DNA from: Gammaproteobacteria bacterium
GTDB taxonomy: Bacteria > Pseudomonadota > Gammaproteobacteria > Pseudomonadales > Halieaceae
NCBI GenBank assembly: GCA_030427085.1
Contig: JAUHXH010000003.1
Span: 434,001-498,000 of the forward strand
DNA: 64,000 bases
Reading direction: 5' to 3'
This document shows positions 57,180-64,000 of the stretch, in pieces. Made by a program: the position numbers and the translations under genes. Under the pieces are notes generated by a model. That model ran no database searches. It worked only from the letters and a program-made list of their open reading frames with translations, and was not told the DNA's origin. Position 1 is the stretch's first letter; the number at the start of each line of letters is the position of its first letter.

Positions 57180-59069
57180 TTACTCCCCGGTGCGCTGTGC
57201 TTCTTTGAAGATCAGGTCTCGCCGTTCCACGATGGCTTCGATCTGCTTAGGGTGCAAATAGGGGCCCAACTGCGTGGTCAGGTTTTCTTCATTCAGCGCC
57301 TGCAATTGCTCTGCAAACAAATCGGACAGCAAAATCGGCACCTTTCGATACTGCTTGGGGCGATCGTCCCGGGTTCGGAAGGCCAGGGTGTGATCGATAA
57401 AGCGCATCATGAAGTCGTCCTTGGTCCACAGGATATTGGTGAGATTGCGGTCTTCGTTGTAAATCAGGATGTCGAAGATAAAGCGCAAGCGATACTGCTC
57501 GTTTTTCTTGCAGTAGCTGTTAAACGGGACTTCATCTTCCATCCGGTCGCGCTCATTGATTGTGCCGGTGAGCCAATCCCCCAACGCACCCTCATCCCCT
57601 CGGACCTTACGTAGCACCGAAACCGGCACCAGCTGTAAATCCAGCATGCGATCTAGCTTGTAGGCTGCCACGTCGTAAATGAAGCGATCGCTTTTATCAT
57701 TGCGGCGCCGGTTATAGGACGATCGGCTTTCTATTCCCGGATTGGTGTCCTCATATTTGAATACGGCATCACGTTGTTCACCATTCGCAGATAGCGTGAC
57801 ACGCTTGGGCTTGGTAATCCCGGTGCCGATATCCTGTACATTGACGATCTCACCCCTCTCCATGAAAGCTTCCAGGGCACCGTCGCTCATGCTCGCCGTG
57901 CTCTGGGACAGACTGCGCTGTTCGGCCCGCGGCTCCGCACGACCAGTGCCCAGATAGTGCACCCAGGTTTCACCCCCTGCGGACACCAGTGCGGACGCCC
58001 TTCCCTTGTACACGCTTTTCAACATACCGGTATCCAGGCGGATCACCCGTCCACCCATACGCTGCACCACGTCCCCGGAAGTGGGTGTATGTCCCACCAC
58101 CAATTGGCTCGCGCCCACTTTCTTCAGGAAACGCTCGGTGTTGAATGCCTCCGAGTAGGGATGGCACAGGGACGAACCCCGATACCAGTTGGGACTGTCC
58201 TGACCGAAGAGAAAATACTCCTGCGCGTCGAACAGTACCTGCAGCGGTGTGAACCACTCTGCCCGCTCCTTGGGATTGGCGGCAGCAAACTCCTCCGCTC
58301 GCGCGTTGAGAAAGTCCAGGCGCTCATGGAAAGGAACGAAGCGCGGCATCACGCCAGCCGCCTCCAGCGCCTCCAGGGCGTCGAGATAGCCCTTTAAATC
58401 ACTGGCCGCCTTCTCATTGAGGCTACCGATGGTTTCCGTGCTGTTAGCGGAGGCGATACCCCCGTGCATGTAAGCCTTGTCGTTGACCTTGACCACCAGG
58501 GGCTGGCGGATCAGCCATTTGCCCAAATGACCGTCCGGCGCGTAGGCCTTCTTCAAACCAATAAACCCGGGGGGAACTTTGCGATCGAATTCCGCCCGTA
58601 ATGCGGAAGCATCCACATCGGGATTGAAGCGGCGATACTCGGCAAACAATGCCTCCCGCTCCGCAGCCGTTTCCATGTCAGCAAAACTGGCGAATTCCTG
58701 AGGGCTGACGTAGCGCAGGTCACCGGTCAGCACCATCACTTCATGGTTGCCGAGGGTCAGGTGGACTGCGCCGCCCGCTGCTTGTGCCTGCTGCTCAAGT
58801 TGCATCAGCAGCTCCACGACCTGCCGCGATCCCGGACCGCGATCGATCAGGTCGCCCACGCTCACCAGGTGCGCGTTGCCGCCACTCCAGTTGTTCTGGT
58901 TGTCGATGACGCCCAGTTCACGCAGCAGGGCGACCCAGTCATCATATGCCCCGTGCACATCGCCGAAGGCCACCACACGCCCGGGGGCAGTGAACTCCTG
59001 TGCCTGGCCAGGAACGGCAAGAACCGAAACACACAGGGCAATAGCAATCAGTCGAAGCAGCAAGCGCAT
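57180..59069 (-). CDS. Exported metallophosphoesterase fused to a FAM20/HipA-like kinase domain
   Basis: 629 residues. A Sec signal peptide (RLIAIALCVSVLAVPGQAQ) is followed by a calcineurin-like phosphatase (30-~380): GDVHG (Asp37, His39), GDLIDRG (Asp73), GNHE (Asn108, His109), MHGG (His202) and VVGHTPT. From ~395 a kinase-like domain shows GTGITKPKRVTL, VFKYED (Lys438), IYDVAAYKLDRMLDLQLVP, DILIYNEDRNLTNIL (Asp540, Asn545) and RFIDHTLAF (Asp559), matching the Lys/catalytic Asp/metal Asp plan of FAM20, HipA and PI3K-like kinases. Both activities are predicted, none proven. It would act in the periplasm; the adjacent NTT-like gene could supply nucleotide. Confidence 0.8.
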   Translation of the reverse strand: MRLLLRLIAIALCVSVLAVPGQAQEFTAPGRVVAFGDVHGAYDDWVALLRELGVIDNQNNWSGGNAHLVSVGDLIDRGPGSRQVVELLMQLEQQAQAAGGAVHLTLGNHEVMVLTGDLRYVSPQEFASFADMETAAEREALFAEYRRFNPDVDASALRAEFDRKVPPGFIGLKKAYAPDGHLGKWLIRQPLVVKVNDKAYMHGGIASANSTETIGSLNEKAASDLKGYLDALEALEAAGVMPRFVPFHERLDFLNARAEEFAAANPKERAEWFTPLQVLFDAQEYFLFGQDSPNWYRGSSLCHPYSEAFNTERFLKKVGASQLVVGHTPTSGDVVQRMGGRVIRLDTGMLKSVYKGRASALVSAGGETWVHYLGTGRAEPRAEQRSLSQSTASMSDGALEAFMERGEIVNVQDIGTGITKPKRVTLSANGEQRDAVFKYEDTNPGIESRSSYNRRRNDKSDRFIYDVAAYKLDRMLDLQLVPVSVLRKVRGDEGALGDWLTGTINERDRMEDEVPFNSYCKKNEQYRLRFIFDILIYNEDRNLTNILWTKDDFMMRFIDHTLAFRTRDDRPKQYRKVPILLSDLFAEQLQALNEENLTTQLGPYLHPKQIEAIVERRDLIFKEAQRTGE

Positions 59070-59132
59070 GGCTTCTCTCCAGAATTCAATTCAATCTCAG
59101 TCTAGCCTACAACGCACCCCTGCCAATGCATA

Positions 59133-61295
59133 CTAATCCTGCCAGTGCAGAACATTGCGCAAAACAGACCAGCGCGGTTGATGTTCACGTACCGCACCAC
59201 CGCGCATCCAGTATTCGAACAGGCGCGCACTGCTGCCGTCTTCCCGCTTGAGCGCAATCCAGCTGCTGACGAACTCCGCCAGGGTCAGTTCTCCCCGCGG
59301 TAGCGCATAGCCCACCGGCACCTTCACACCACTGGCCGAGGGTACAACCGTGTAGGCGGGATAACGGAAGCTGTAGGCAGTCCCCTCTTCGGCCGTAAGC
59401 AGCAGCGCTCGATGGGTGTTGGTGTCAGCGTCTCTACCGGTCTCGGTAAAGAAGTCTTCCGCCGCCTCCAGCCACTCGATGCGAGCCTTGGGCAGCATTT
59501 TTTGCAGCCCGGGCACGAAGTAATGTGAGCTAACCACATAAATGACGACATTGTCTGCGTCGCGCAGTCGCGCCAGATCGGAGAACAGCGAGCGCTTGTG
59601 GTCTTCCACGATGAAGGCCTGATTCAATTCCAGATAGGGGCGGGAGAAGGCCATACGCGACATGCGGTCGGGCAAGGTTGAAATACAGGACATGGCAATG
59701 TCCAACTGTCCGGTTTCCAGCATTTCCGGCAGATCAGGGAACCTGAAGGGCGAGAACTCCAGCTCGACACCAATGTCGCGAGCCAGGAAGTGGGCCATCT
59801 GTACGTCGTAACCGACCAGTTCCCCCTCAGAGGTCAAGAAGCTGCACGGCAGGTTACGTGCCCGATAGCCTACGCGCAGCACGCCGCGGCGCATCACCTG
59901 ATCGAGTCGGTTGCGCACATCGTCACTGACTGGATCTGCCTGCGGGTTGTCTACGAGGCGAGCATCAACGGGCTCCTCCAACAGGTGAAGCCCGGCGAGC
60001 ACTTCTTCGCGTGGGCGGGGCTCCGGCACCGCCACAGCAAAGTAGGCGCGCAGCAACAACACCAGTGCCAGCGTGCCTGCCAGCGTCAGCAGGAGGTACC
60101 GTCCGATTGAGCGAAGGTTCAATGTCAGCCCCCCGGTGACCGCCAGCGTGCCCAGTACGCCCAGTACGATAATGTGCAGGGCAGCCAGCATGGCCCCGAA
60201 ACGCGCCACTACGATCCCCGTCACCAGGAAGAGTTGGAACATGTCAGAGGGGATACGCAGGGAGTTCAACAGGTGTGGTACAGCAACGTTGATGGAGCCG
60301 AACAGGCTGAACAGGCCGTTGAAAGCCAGGGAAAATCGCTGTGAGAGCTCCAGCGGCGTGTCGGTAAACCAGGCCGCAAACAGCACGAACAACAGTACCA
60401 GCATCTTGCCCAACGAGGGGAAGTTGAAAGAAACCGGCACAATGATATCCACCGAGGATTCAGTCTGTTCTGAATCGATGCCTCGCCTGGCCAGCAGCGT
60501 TTTACAGTTCTCGGCAATCTGCGGCAGCACTACAAACTGATTGCCGGTGGCAAACGCGGTCACCAGAGTGTCGCGGAAAGTCACCAGCACTTCCCGGAAG
60601 GGAATGCCTGACAGGGCACTGATCAGCCCAGGGAATACCCAGAACGTGACCATCAGCGCCAGCGCCACGTAGGTCACCAGATAGACCTGCACCTGCTCCA
60701 GTTCATCAATGGTCAGCGTTCCCGCGGCGGCAGCGGCGATGGCAAAAATACCGTAGGGGGTGAGGCTGACGATAATCTGGTTGATCCGGGCAAAGGCCTT
60801 CGTGAGAGCCTCGAAAATGGCCAGCACCTGTTTTTTGTCGTCGGGATCGACTGATATCAGCGCCACCCCCACCAGGATGCTGAACAACACCACGGCGGGC
60901 ACCATGTTGTTAGCCAGTGAGAAGAAGATGTTGGCGGGAATGTAGAGTTCGATCAGGTTCGGCTGTTCCGGAGCAGCCAGGCCCGGCGCCCCGTAGAAGG
61001 CCGCTCGCTCCAGAGCTGGGAAGGCCGTCGCGACCAGGAACACCAGTAACAGCGCCAGCGCCCAGATGGCCAGCAATATCAGCCCCGCGCGGCCAGCCAG
61101 CAGGCGGGCATCCCTGAGTTGCAATCGGCCCAGCCCCGCGATCAGAGATACGACGATGTAGGGCAGCACTGTAATCTGCAACAATTTGACGAACAGGTCA
61201 CCCACGGTCTTCAGCGGGGCTGCCAGTTCGCCAAAGAACAGACCGGTAGCAATACCGGCCAGCAGGCCGATAATGATTCGCGCAGACAAACTCAT
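59133..61295 (-). CDS. Dicarboxylate/amino acid:cation symporter fused to a periplasmic solute-binding domain
   Basis: 720 residues from ATG 61295. Residues 1-~430 form a GltP/DAACS symporter: LLQITVLPYIVVSLIAGLG, NNMVPAVVLFSILVGVAL, TAFATGNQFVVLPQI and VPVSFNFPSLGK. From ~465 a family 3 solute-binding domain follows (GVLRVGYRARNLPCSFLTSEGELVGYDVQMAHFLA, key parts LRVGYRARNLPCSF and LVGYDVQMAHFLA; LDIAMSCISTLPDRMSRMAFSRPYLE). Such domains bind amino acids or opines. A symporter with a built-in binding domain is unusual. Located 63 bp upstream of the phosphatase/kinase gene on the same strand. Confidence 0.88.
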   Translation of the reverse strand: MSLSARIIIGLLAGIATGLFFGELAAPLKTVGDLFVKLLQITVLPYIVVSLIAGLGRLQLRDARLLAGRAGLILLAIWALALLLVFLVATAFPALERAAFYGAPGLAAPEQPNLIELYIPANIFFSLANNMVPAVVLFSILVGVALISVDPDDKKQVLAIFEALTKAFARINQIIVSLTPYGIFAIAAAAAGTLTIDELEQVQVYLVTYVALALMVTFWVFPGLISALSGIPFREVLVTFRDTLVTAFATGNQFVVLPQIAENCKTLLARRGIDSEQTESSVDIIVPVSFNFPSLGKMLVLLFVLFAAWFTDTPLELSQRFSLAFNGLFSLFGSINVAVPHLLNSLRIPSDMFQLFLVTGIVVARFGAMLAALHIIVLGVLGTLAVTGGLTLNLRSIGRYLLLTLAGTLALVLLLRAYFAVAVPEPRPREEVLAGLHLLEEPVDARLVDNPQADPVSDDVRNRLDQVMRRGVLRVGYRARNLPCSFLTSEGELVGYDVQMAHFLARDIGVELEFSPFRFPDLPEMLETGQLDIAMSCISTLPDRMSRMAFSRPYLELNQAFIVEDHKRSLFSDLARLRDADNVVIYVVSSHYFVPGLQKMLPKARIEWLEAAEDFFTETGRDADTNTHRALLLTAEEGTAYSFRYPAYTVVPSASGVKVPVGYALPRGELTLAEFVSSWIALKREDGSSARLFEYWMRGGAVREHQPRWSVLRNVLHWQD

Positions 61296-61384
61296 CAAAG
61301 GACGTCCCTGTGTCGCTTGTTGTATGCCTGAAGCATGATAACAGGTAGCATTGCGAGGCGAGATACCCCAATGCGGAGTCAACC

Positions 61385-62710
61385 GTGTTTCCCGAAACAG
61401 AACTGGACCGCCGCCTGCGTCTCGGCCTGGAAGCCACCGGCCACGGGCAGGCGACAGAAGTCCAACAGGCCGTACTGACGCCGGCGCTGGCGGGACGCGA
61501 TGTCCTCGTCAGTGCCGCCACCGGCAGCGGCAAAACCCTGGCCTACCTGGTACCCGCTGCCCAGCGCATCCTCGCGGCCGAGGGTCGCGCCAAATCCGGT
61601 GCCCTGCTACTGGTGCTTACACCCACCCGGGAACTCGCCCGGCAGGTGGCTTCGGTATGTACCGCCCTGACTGAAAAATCCCCTCTGCGGGTCGAAGTTA
61701 TCACCGGCGGGGCCGAACAAAAATACCAGCGCGCCCAACTTCGCCGCGACCCTGAAGTCGTTGTTGGCACCCCGGGGCGCCTGCTGGAGATGTGCCAGAA
61801 GAAAGCGCTCGACCTCTCCGCCCTGTCCACCCTGGTGATCGATGAAGCCGATCGTATGCTGGACCTGGGGATGCAGGAGGAGGTATTAGCCATTCTTGAG
61901 CACCTGCCAGCGGCCAAACCTCAGGTGATGCTGCTGTCCGCCACCCTGAAACACCGCGGCCTGTCCGCCGTTATCAAACACGCACTGAACGACCCGGCAG
62001 AAGTGCGCATAGGCCCCCGGCGTCGAGCCCACAGCAATATCCAGCACCAGCGCATCCTCGCCGATCACGAGGCGCACAAGGAAGAGCTACTACTGGCACT
62101 GGCAGGTGATGAGCGCTACCGCAAGATTCTGGTGTTCACCAACAAGCGCGTACGTAGCGAAAAACTGGCCGGCAACCTGCGCGCCGCCGGTTTGCGCAGT
62201 GCCGCCCTGCACGGCGAGATGAGCACTGAGGACCGCAAGCGCGTGGTCAACCAGTTACGCGAAGGCGCCCTGCGTGTTGTTTGTGCCAGCGACGTCGCCG
62301 CCCGCGGTCTGGATATTGACGGTATCGATCTGGTGATCAACTTCGATGTCCCCACCAGCGGCGACGACTACCTGCACCGCAGTGGTCGCACCGGGCGCGG
62401 CAGTGCCGAGGGCGTGGCGATCTCGCTGGTTCAGGCCCGCGAATGGAACCTGATGGCCAGCATCCAGCGCTATCTGGGCGAGACCTTCGAACTGCTTGCC
62501 CTGCCCGGCCTGAAGGCACGTTATGCAGGCCCGCGCAAAGTCAAAGGGTCCGGCAAGGCCGCAGGCAAGAAGAAGAAGGCCACGCCAGGGAAAAAATCCG
62601 CGGCTGGCAAGAAAGCGGCAACAAAATCGCGGCGAAAGCCCGCAGGTATAGGTGGGACAAAACCTTCCGGAGGCGCCGGCGACGGCTTCGCGCCACTGAA
62701 ACGCCGCTAG
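61385..62710 (+). CDS. DEAD-box ATP-dependent RNA helicase, RhlE-like
   Basis: 441 residues from GTG 61385. Motifs in order: Q motif region (GQATEVQQAVL), ATGSGKT (I), PTRELARQV (Ia), TPGRLLEM (Ib), VIDEADRML (II), SATLK (III), RGLDIDGIDLVINFD (V) and HRSGRTGRG (VI). A C-terminal ~80-residue Lys/Ala/Gly-rich tail probably binds RNA. Functions in ribosome assembly or mRNA decay are likely for this subgroup. It is divergent from the symporter fusion across 89 bp. Confidence 0.93.
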   Translation: MFPETELDRRLRLGLEATGHGQATEVQQAVLTPALAGRDVLVSAATGSGKTLAYLVPAAQRILAAEGRAKSGALLLVLTPTRELARQVASVCTALTEKSPLRVEVITGGAEQKYQRAQLRRDPEVVVGTPGRLLEMCQKKALDLSALSTLVIDEADRMLDLGMQEEVLAILEHLPAAKPQVMLLSATLKHRGLSAVIKHALNDPAEVRIGPRRRAHSNIQHQRILADHEAHKEELLLALAGDERYRKILVFTNKRVRSEKLAGNLRAAGLRSAALHGEMSTEDRKRVVNQLREGALRVVCASDVAARGLDIDGIDLVINFDVPTSGDDYLHRSGRTGRGSAEGVAISLVQAREWNLMASIQRYLGETFELLALPGLKARYAGPRKVKGSGKAAGKKKKATPGKKSAAGKKAATKSRRKPAGIGGTKPSGGAGDGFAPLKRR

Positions 62711-62827
62711 CCCACCACTTGTTGTGTGCACGCGAGCCTGTGCTGAGCTCGCACGCTGTAACACAGTTGCATGCTAAAGCTACTATGCTTACAGGCCACT
62801 CTCCACAACGGACTAGCGGAGCAAACT

Positions 62828-63538
62828 ATGAGCGGTATTCATTTCATTGGCGGCGAAAAGGGCGGTGTCGGTAAATCAGTTGTTTCACGGCTGCTCTCAC
62901 AGTACTTCATCGACCAGGGCCAAACCTATCTCGGCCTCGATGCGGACCAGTCCCACGGCACCCTGGCGCGCTTTTACCCCGAGTTCACCCGCCCCATCTC
63001 GCTCGATTCATTTGAAAGCATCGACCAGATCATGGAGTCCGCACTGGAGAATGAGCTGCAAATCGTGGTTGACCTGCCCGCGCAAAGCGAACGCTTTCTC
63101 GAACGCTGGCTCGAGGAAAGTGGCGTGCTCTCGCTGTGCGAGGAAACCGGCACTCACTTTTCCTACTGGTACGTAGTGGATGACGGTGTGGATTCAGGCC
63201 GCCTGTTACAGCGCTTCCTCGCCGAGTATCACAACCAGATGCGCTGCATCGTGGTGAAGAATCACGGCTGTGGCAGTAATTTCAGCGCAGTGGAAGCCGT
63301 GATAGCCGCCAACAACCCGGCGCCAGAGTCGATCGACCTGCCGGGACTGCACGCGGAAACCATGCGCAAGATCGACCAGCTGAGCTTCAACTTCTGGGCG
63401 GCGCAAAACCTGAAAGACACCGGCACTGAGCACCTGAGCCTGATGGAACGGCAACGGGCGCGCATCTGGCTGAAAAAAAGCCATCAGACGATGGGGGGCG
63501 TGCTGGCCTCACGCCACCTGCAAGAACAACTTCAGTAA
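62828..63538 (+). CDS. ParA/TraL-like P-loop ATPase
   Basis: 236 residues from ATG 62828, with GGAG upstream. Deviant Walker A in HFIGGEKGGVGKSVVSRLL, followed by LGLDADQSHGTLARFYPEF and Walker B IVVDLPAQSERFL. It resembles the TraL/MobD-type SIMIBI ATPases of conjugative plasmids more than chromosomal ParA or MinD, but no transfer gene is nearby and no C-terminal membrane helix is visible. Role unknown; a solitary chromosomal gene between a helicase and a peptidase. Confidence 0.75.
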   Translation: MSGIHFIGGEKGGVGKSVVSRLLSQYFIDQGQTYLGLDADQSHGTLARFYPEFTRPISLDSFESIDQIMESALENELQIVVDLPAQSERFLERWLEESGVLSLCEETGTHFSYWYVVDDGVDSGRLLQRFLAEYHNQMRCIVVKNHGCGSNFSAVEAVIAANNPAPESIDLPGLHAETMRKIDQLSFNFWAAQNLKDTGTEHLSLMERQRARIWLKKSHQTMGGVLASRHLQEQLQ

Positions 63539-63556
63539 CAAACTCTACAACAACGC

Positions 63557-63603
63557 ATAAAAGCCCCGGGCGTCACCGACTAGTCAGCGGTGCCGCCCGG
63601 GGC
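63557..63603 (-). terminator. Rho-independent terminator of the S9 peptidase gene
   Basis: A 10-bp GC-only stem (GCCCCGGGCG at 63563-63572 with CGCCCGGGGC at 63594-63603), extended inward by TCACCG/CGGTG pairing. On the minus strand it is followed by TTTTAT. It lies just after the stop at 63609; it may also slow plus-strand transcripts from the ATPase gene. Confidence 0.8.
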
Positions 63604-63608
63604 CGCTA

Positions 63609-64000
63609 TTACTCTCCTGCTGCAATCGCTTCGTCCGCACCGCTGTACTGTTCAAACCAGGCCAGAATCGCGGCCACTTTGGCCATCAACTGGCTGGGAC
63701 GGTTGGCAATGCTGTGACCCGCACCTGGAATACGCACCATCGCGGAATCCACTCCACGCAATTTCAGCGCCTGATAGTACTGCTCGGTTTCGCCCATGGG
63801 CGTGCGCAAGTCGTTCTCGCCGGTTAACAGCATCGTTGGCGTGGTCACGTTACCCACCAGTGACAGCGGCGAGCGCGCCCAGTAGGCCTCGGGGTCTTCC
63901 CAGGGCATGCTGCCGAACCAGTAGCGAGTGAAGTAAGCGGCATTGTCCGCCGTCAGCGAGAAGCTGATCCAGTCGATCACCGGTTTGGCCACTACCGCGG
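63609..64000 (-). CDS. S9 family peptidase (prolyl oligopeptidase-like), C-terminal part
   Basis: Open to the window edge; only the last ~130 residues are present. The catalytic Asp lies in LTGENDLRTPMGETEQYYQAL and the His in IPGAGHSIANRP, the end of an alpha/beta hydrolase typical of dipeptidyl aminopeptidase/acylaminoacyl-peptidase enzymes. The nucleophile Ser and any propeller domain lie beyond base 64000. Confidence 0.88.
   Translation of the reverse strand, partial: AVVAKPVIDWISFSLTADNAAYFTRYWFGSMPWEDPEAYWARSPLSLVGNVTTPTMLLTGENDLRTPMGETEQYYQALKLRGVDSAMVRIPGAGHSIANRPSQLMAKVAAILAWFEQYSGADEAIAAGE

Overview
The window is about 64 kb of GC-rich, densely coded bacterial chromosome. It holds the complete gammaproteobacterial division and cell wall (dcw) cluster, mraZ to lpxC, followed by secA. 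It also carries pilB-pilC-pilD-coaE, nadC divergent from ampD-ampE, a class A RNase P RNA and a meso-DAP type MurE. Together these suggest a free-living, probably marine gammaproteobacterium related to Halieaceae or Cellvibrionales; that placement is inference. I see no tRNA, rRNA, insertion sequence, prophage or CRISPR array.

Layout. 1-3138: a probable thiamine-uptake operon (TonB-dependent receptor cut by the window edge, YkoF-like binding protein, PnuT-like permease, ThiK-like kinase). 3149-12241: yajQ, a PanE-like reductase, a Ser/Thr kinase with an FHA/sigma-54 activator next to ampE-ampD, nadC, rraA and an acyl-CoA dehydrogenase. 12362-16801: a LysR regulator, malate synthase G and alanine dehydrogenase. 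16849-27100: a type IV pilus locus, with major pilin pilA behind a sigma-54 promoter, a three-gene membrane glycosylation cassette downstream of pilA, and divergent pilB-pilC-pilD-coaE. 27085-31445 (minus): mutT-like gene, argJ, secA. 31520-50214 (minus): M23 peptidase, lpxC, ftsZ, ftsA, ftsQ, ddl, murC, murG, ftsW, murD, mraY, murF, murE, ftsI, ftsL, rsmH, mraZ, with a sigma-70 promoter and MraZ-type operator upstream.

50281-51372 is the only long non-coding stretch. It holds two copies of an unusual structured repeat and rnpB. Each repeat copy has a nearly identical 67-nt core enclosed by a perfect 25-26 bp inverted repeat, and the arm sequence is unrelated between the two copies. The only internal differences between the cores are a compensatory base-pair swap.

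51415-64000 is accessory: a GNAT acetyltransferase, a CNNM/CBS protein, a quinone oxidoreductase, two ATP/ADP-translocase-like proteins (one fused to a cadherin-like domain), an exported metallophosphatase fused to a FAM20/HipA-like kinase domain, a glutamate-type symporter fused to a solute-binding domain, a DEAD-box helicase, a ParA/TraL-like ATPase and the end of an S9 peptidase. The most interesting functional hypothesis is that the nucleotide translocases supply ATP to the exported kinase/phosphatase, forming a periplasmic phosphorylation system.
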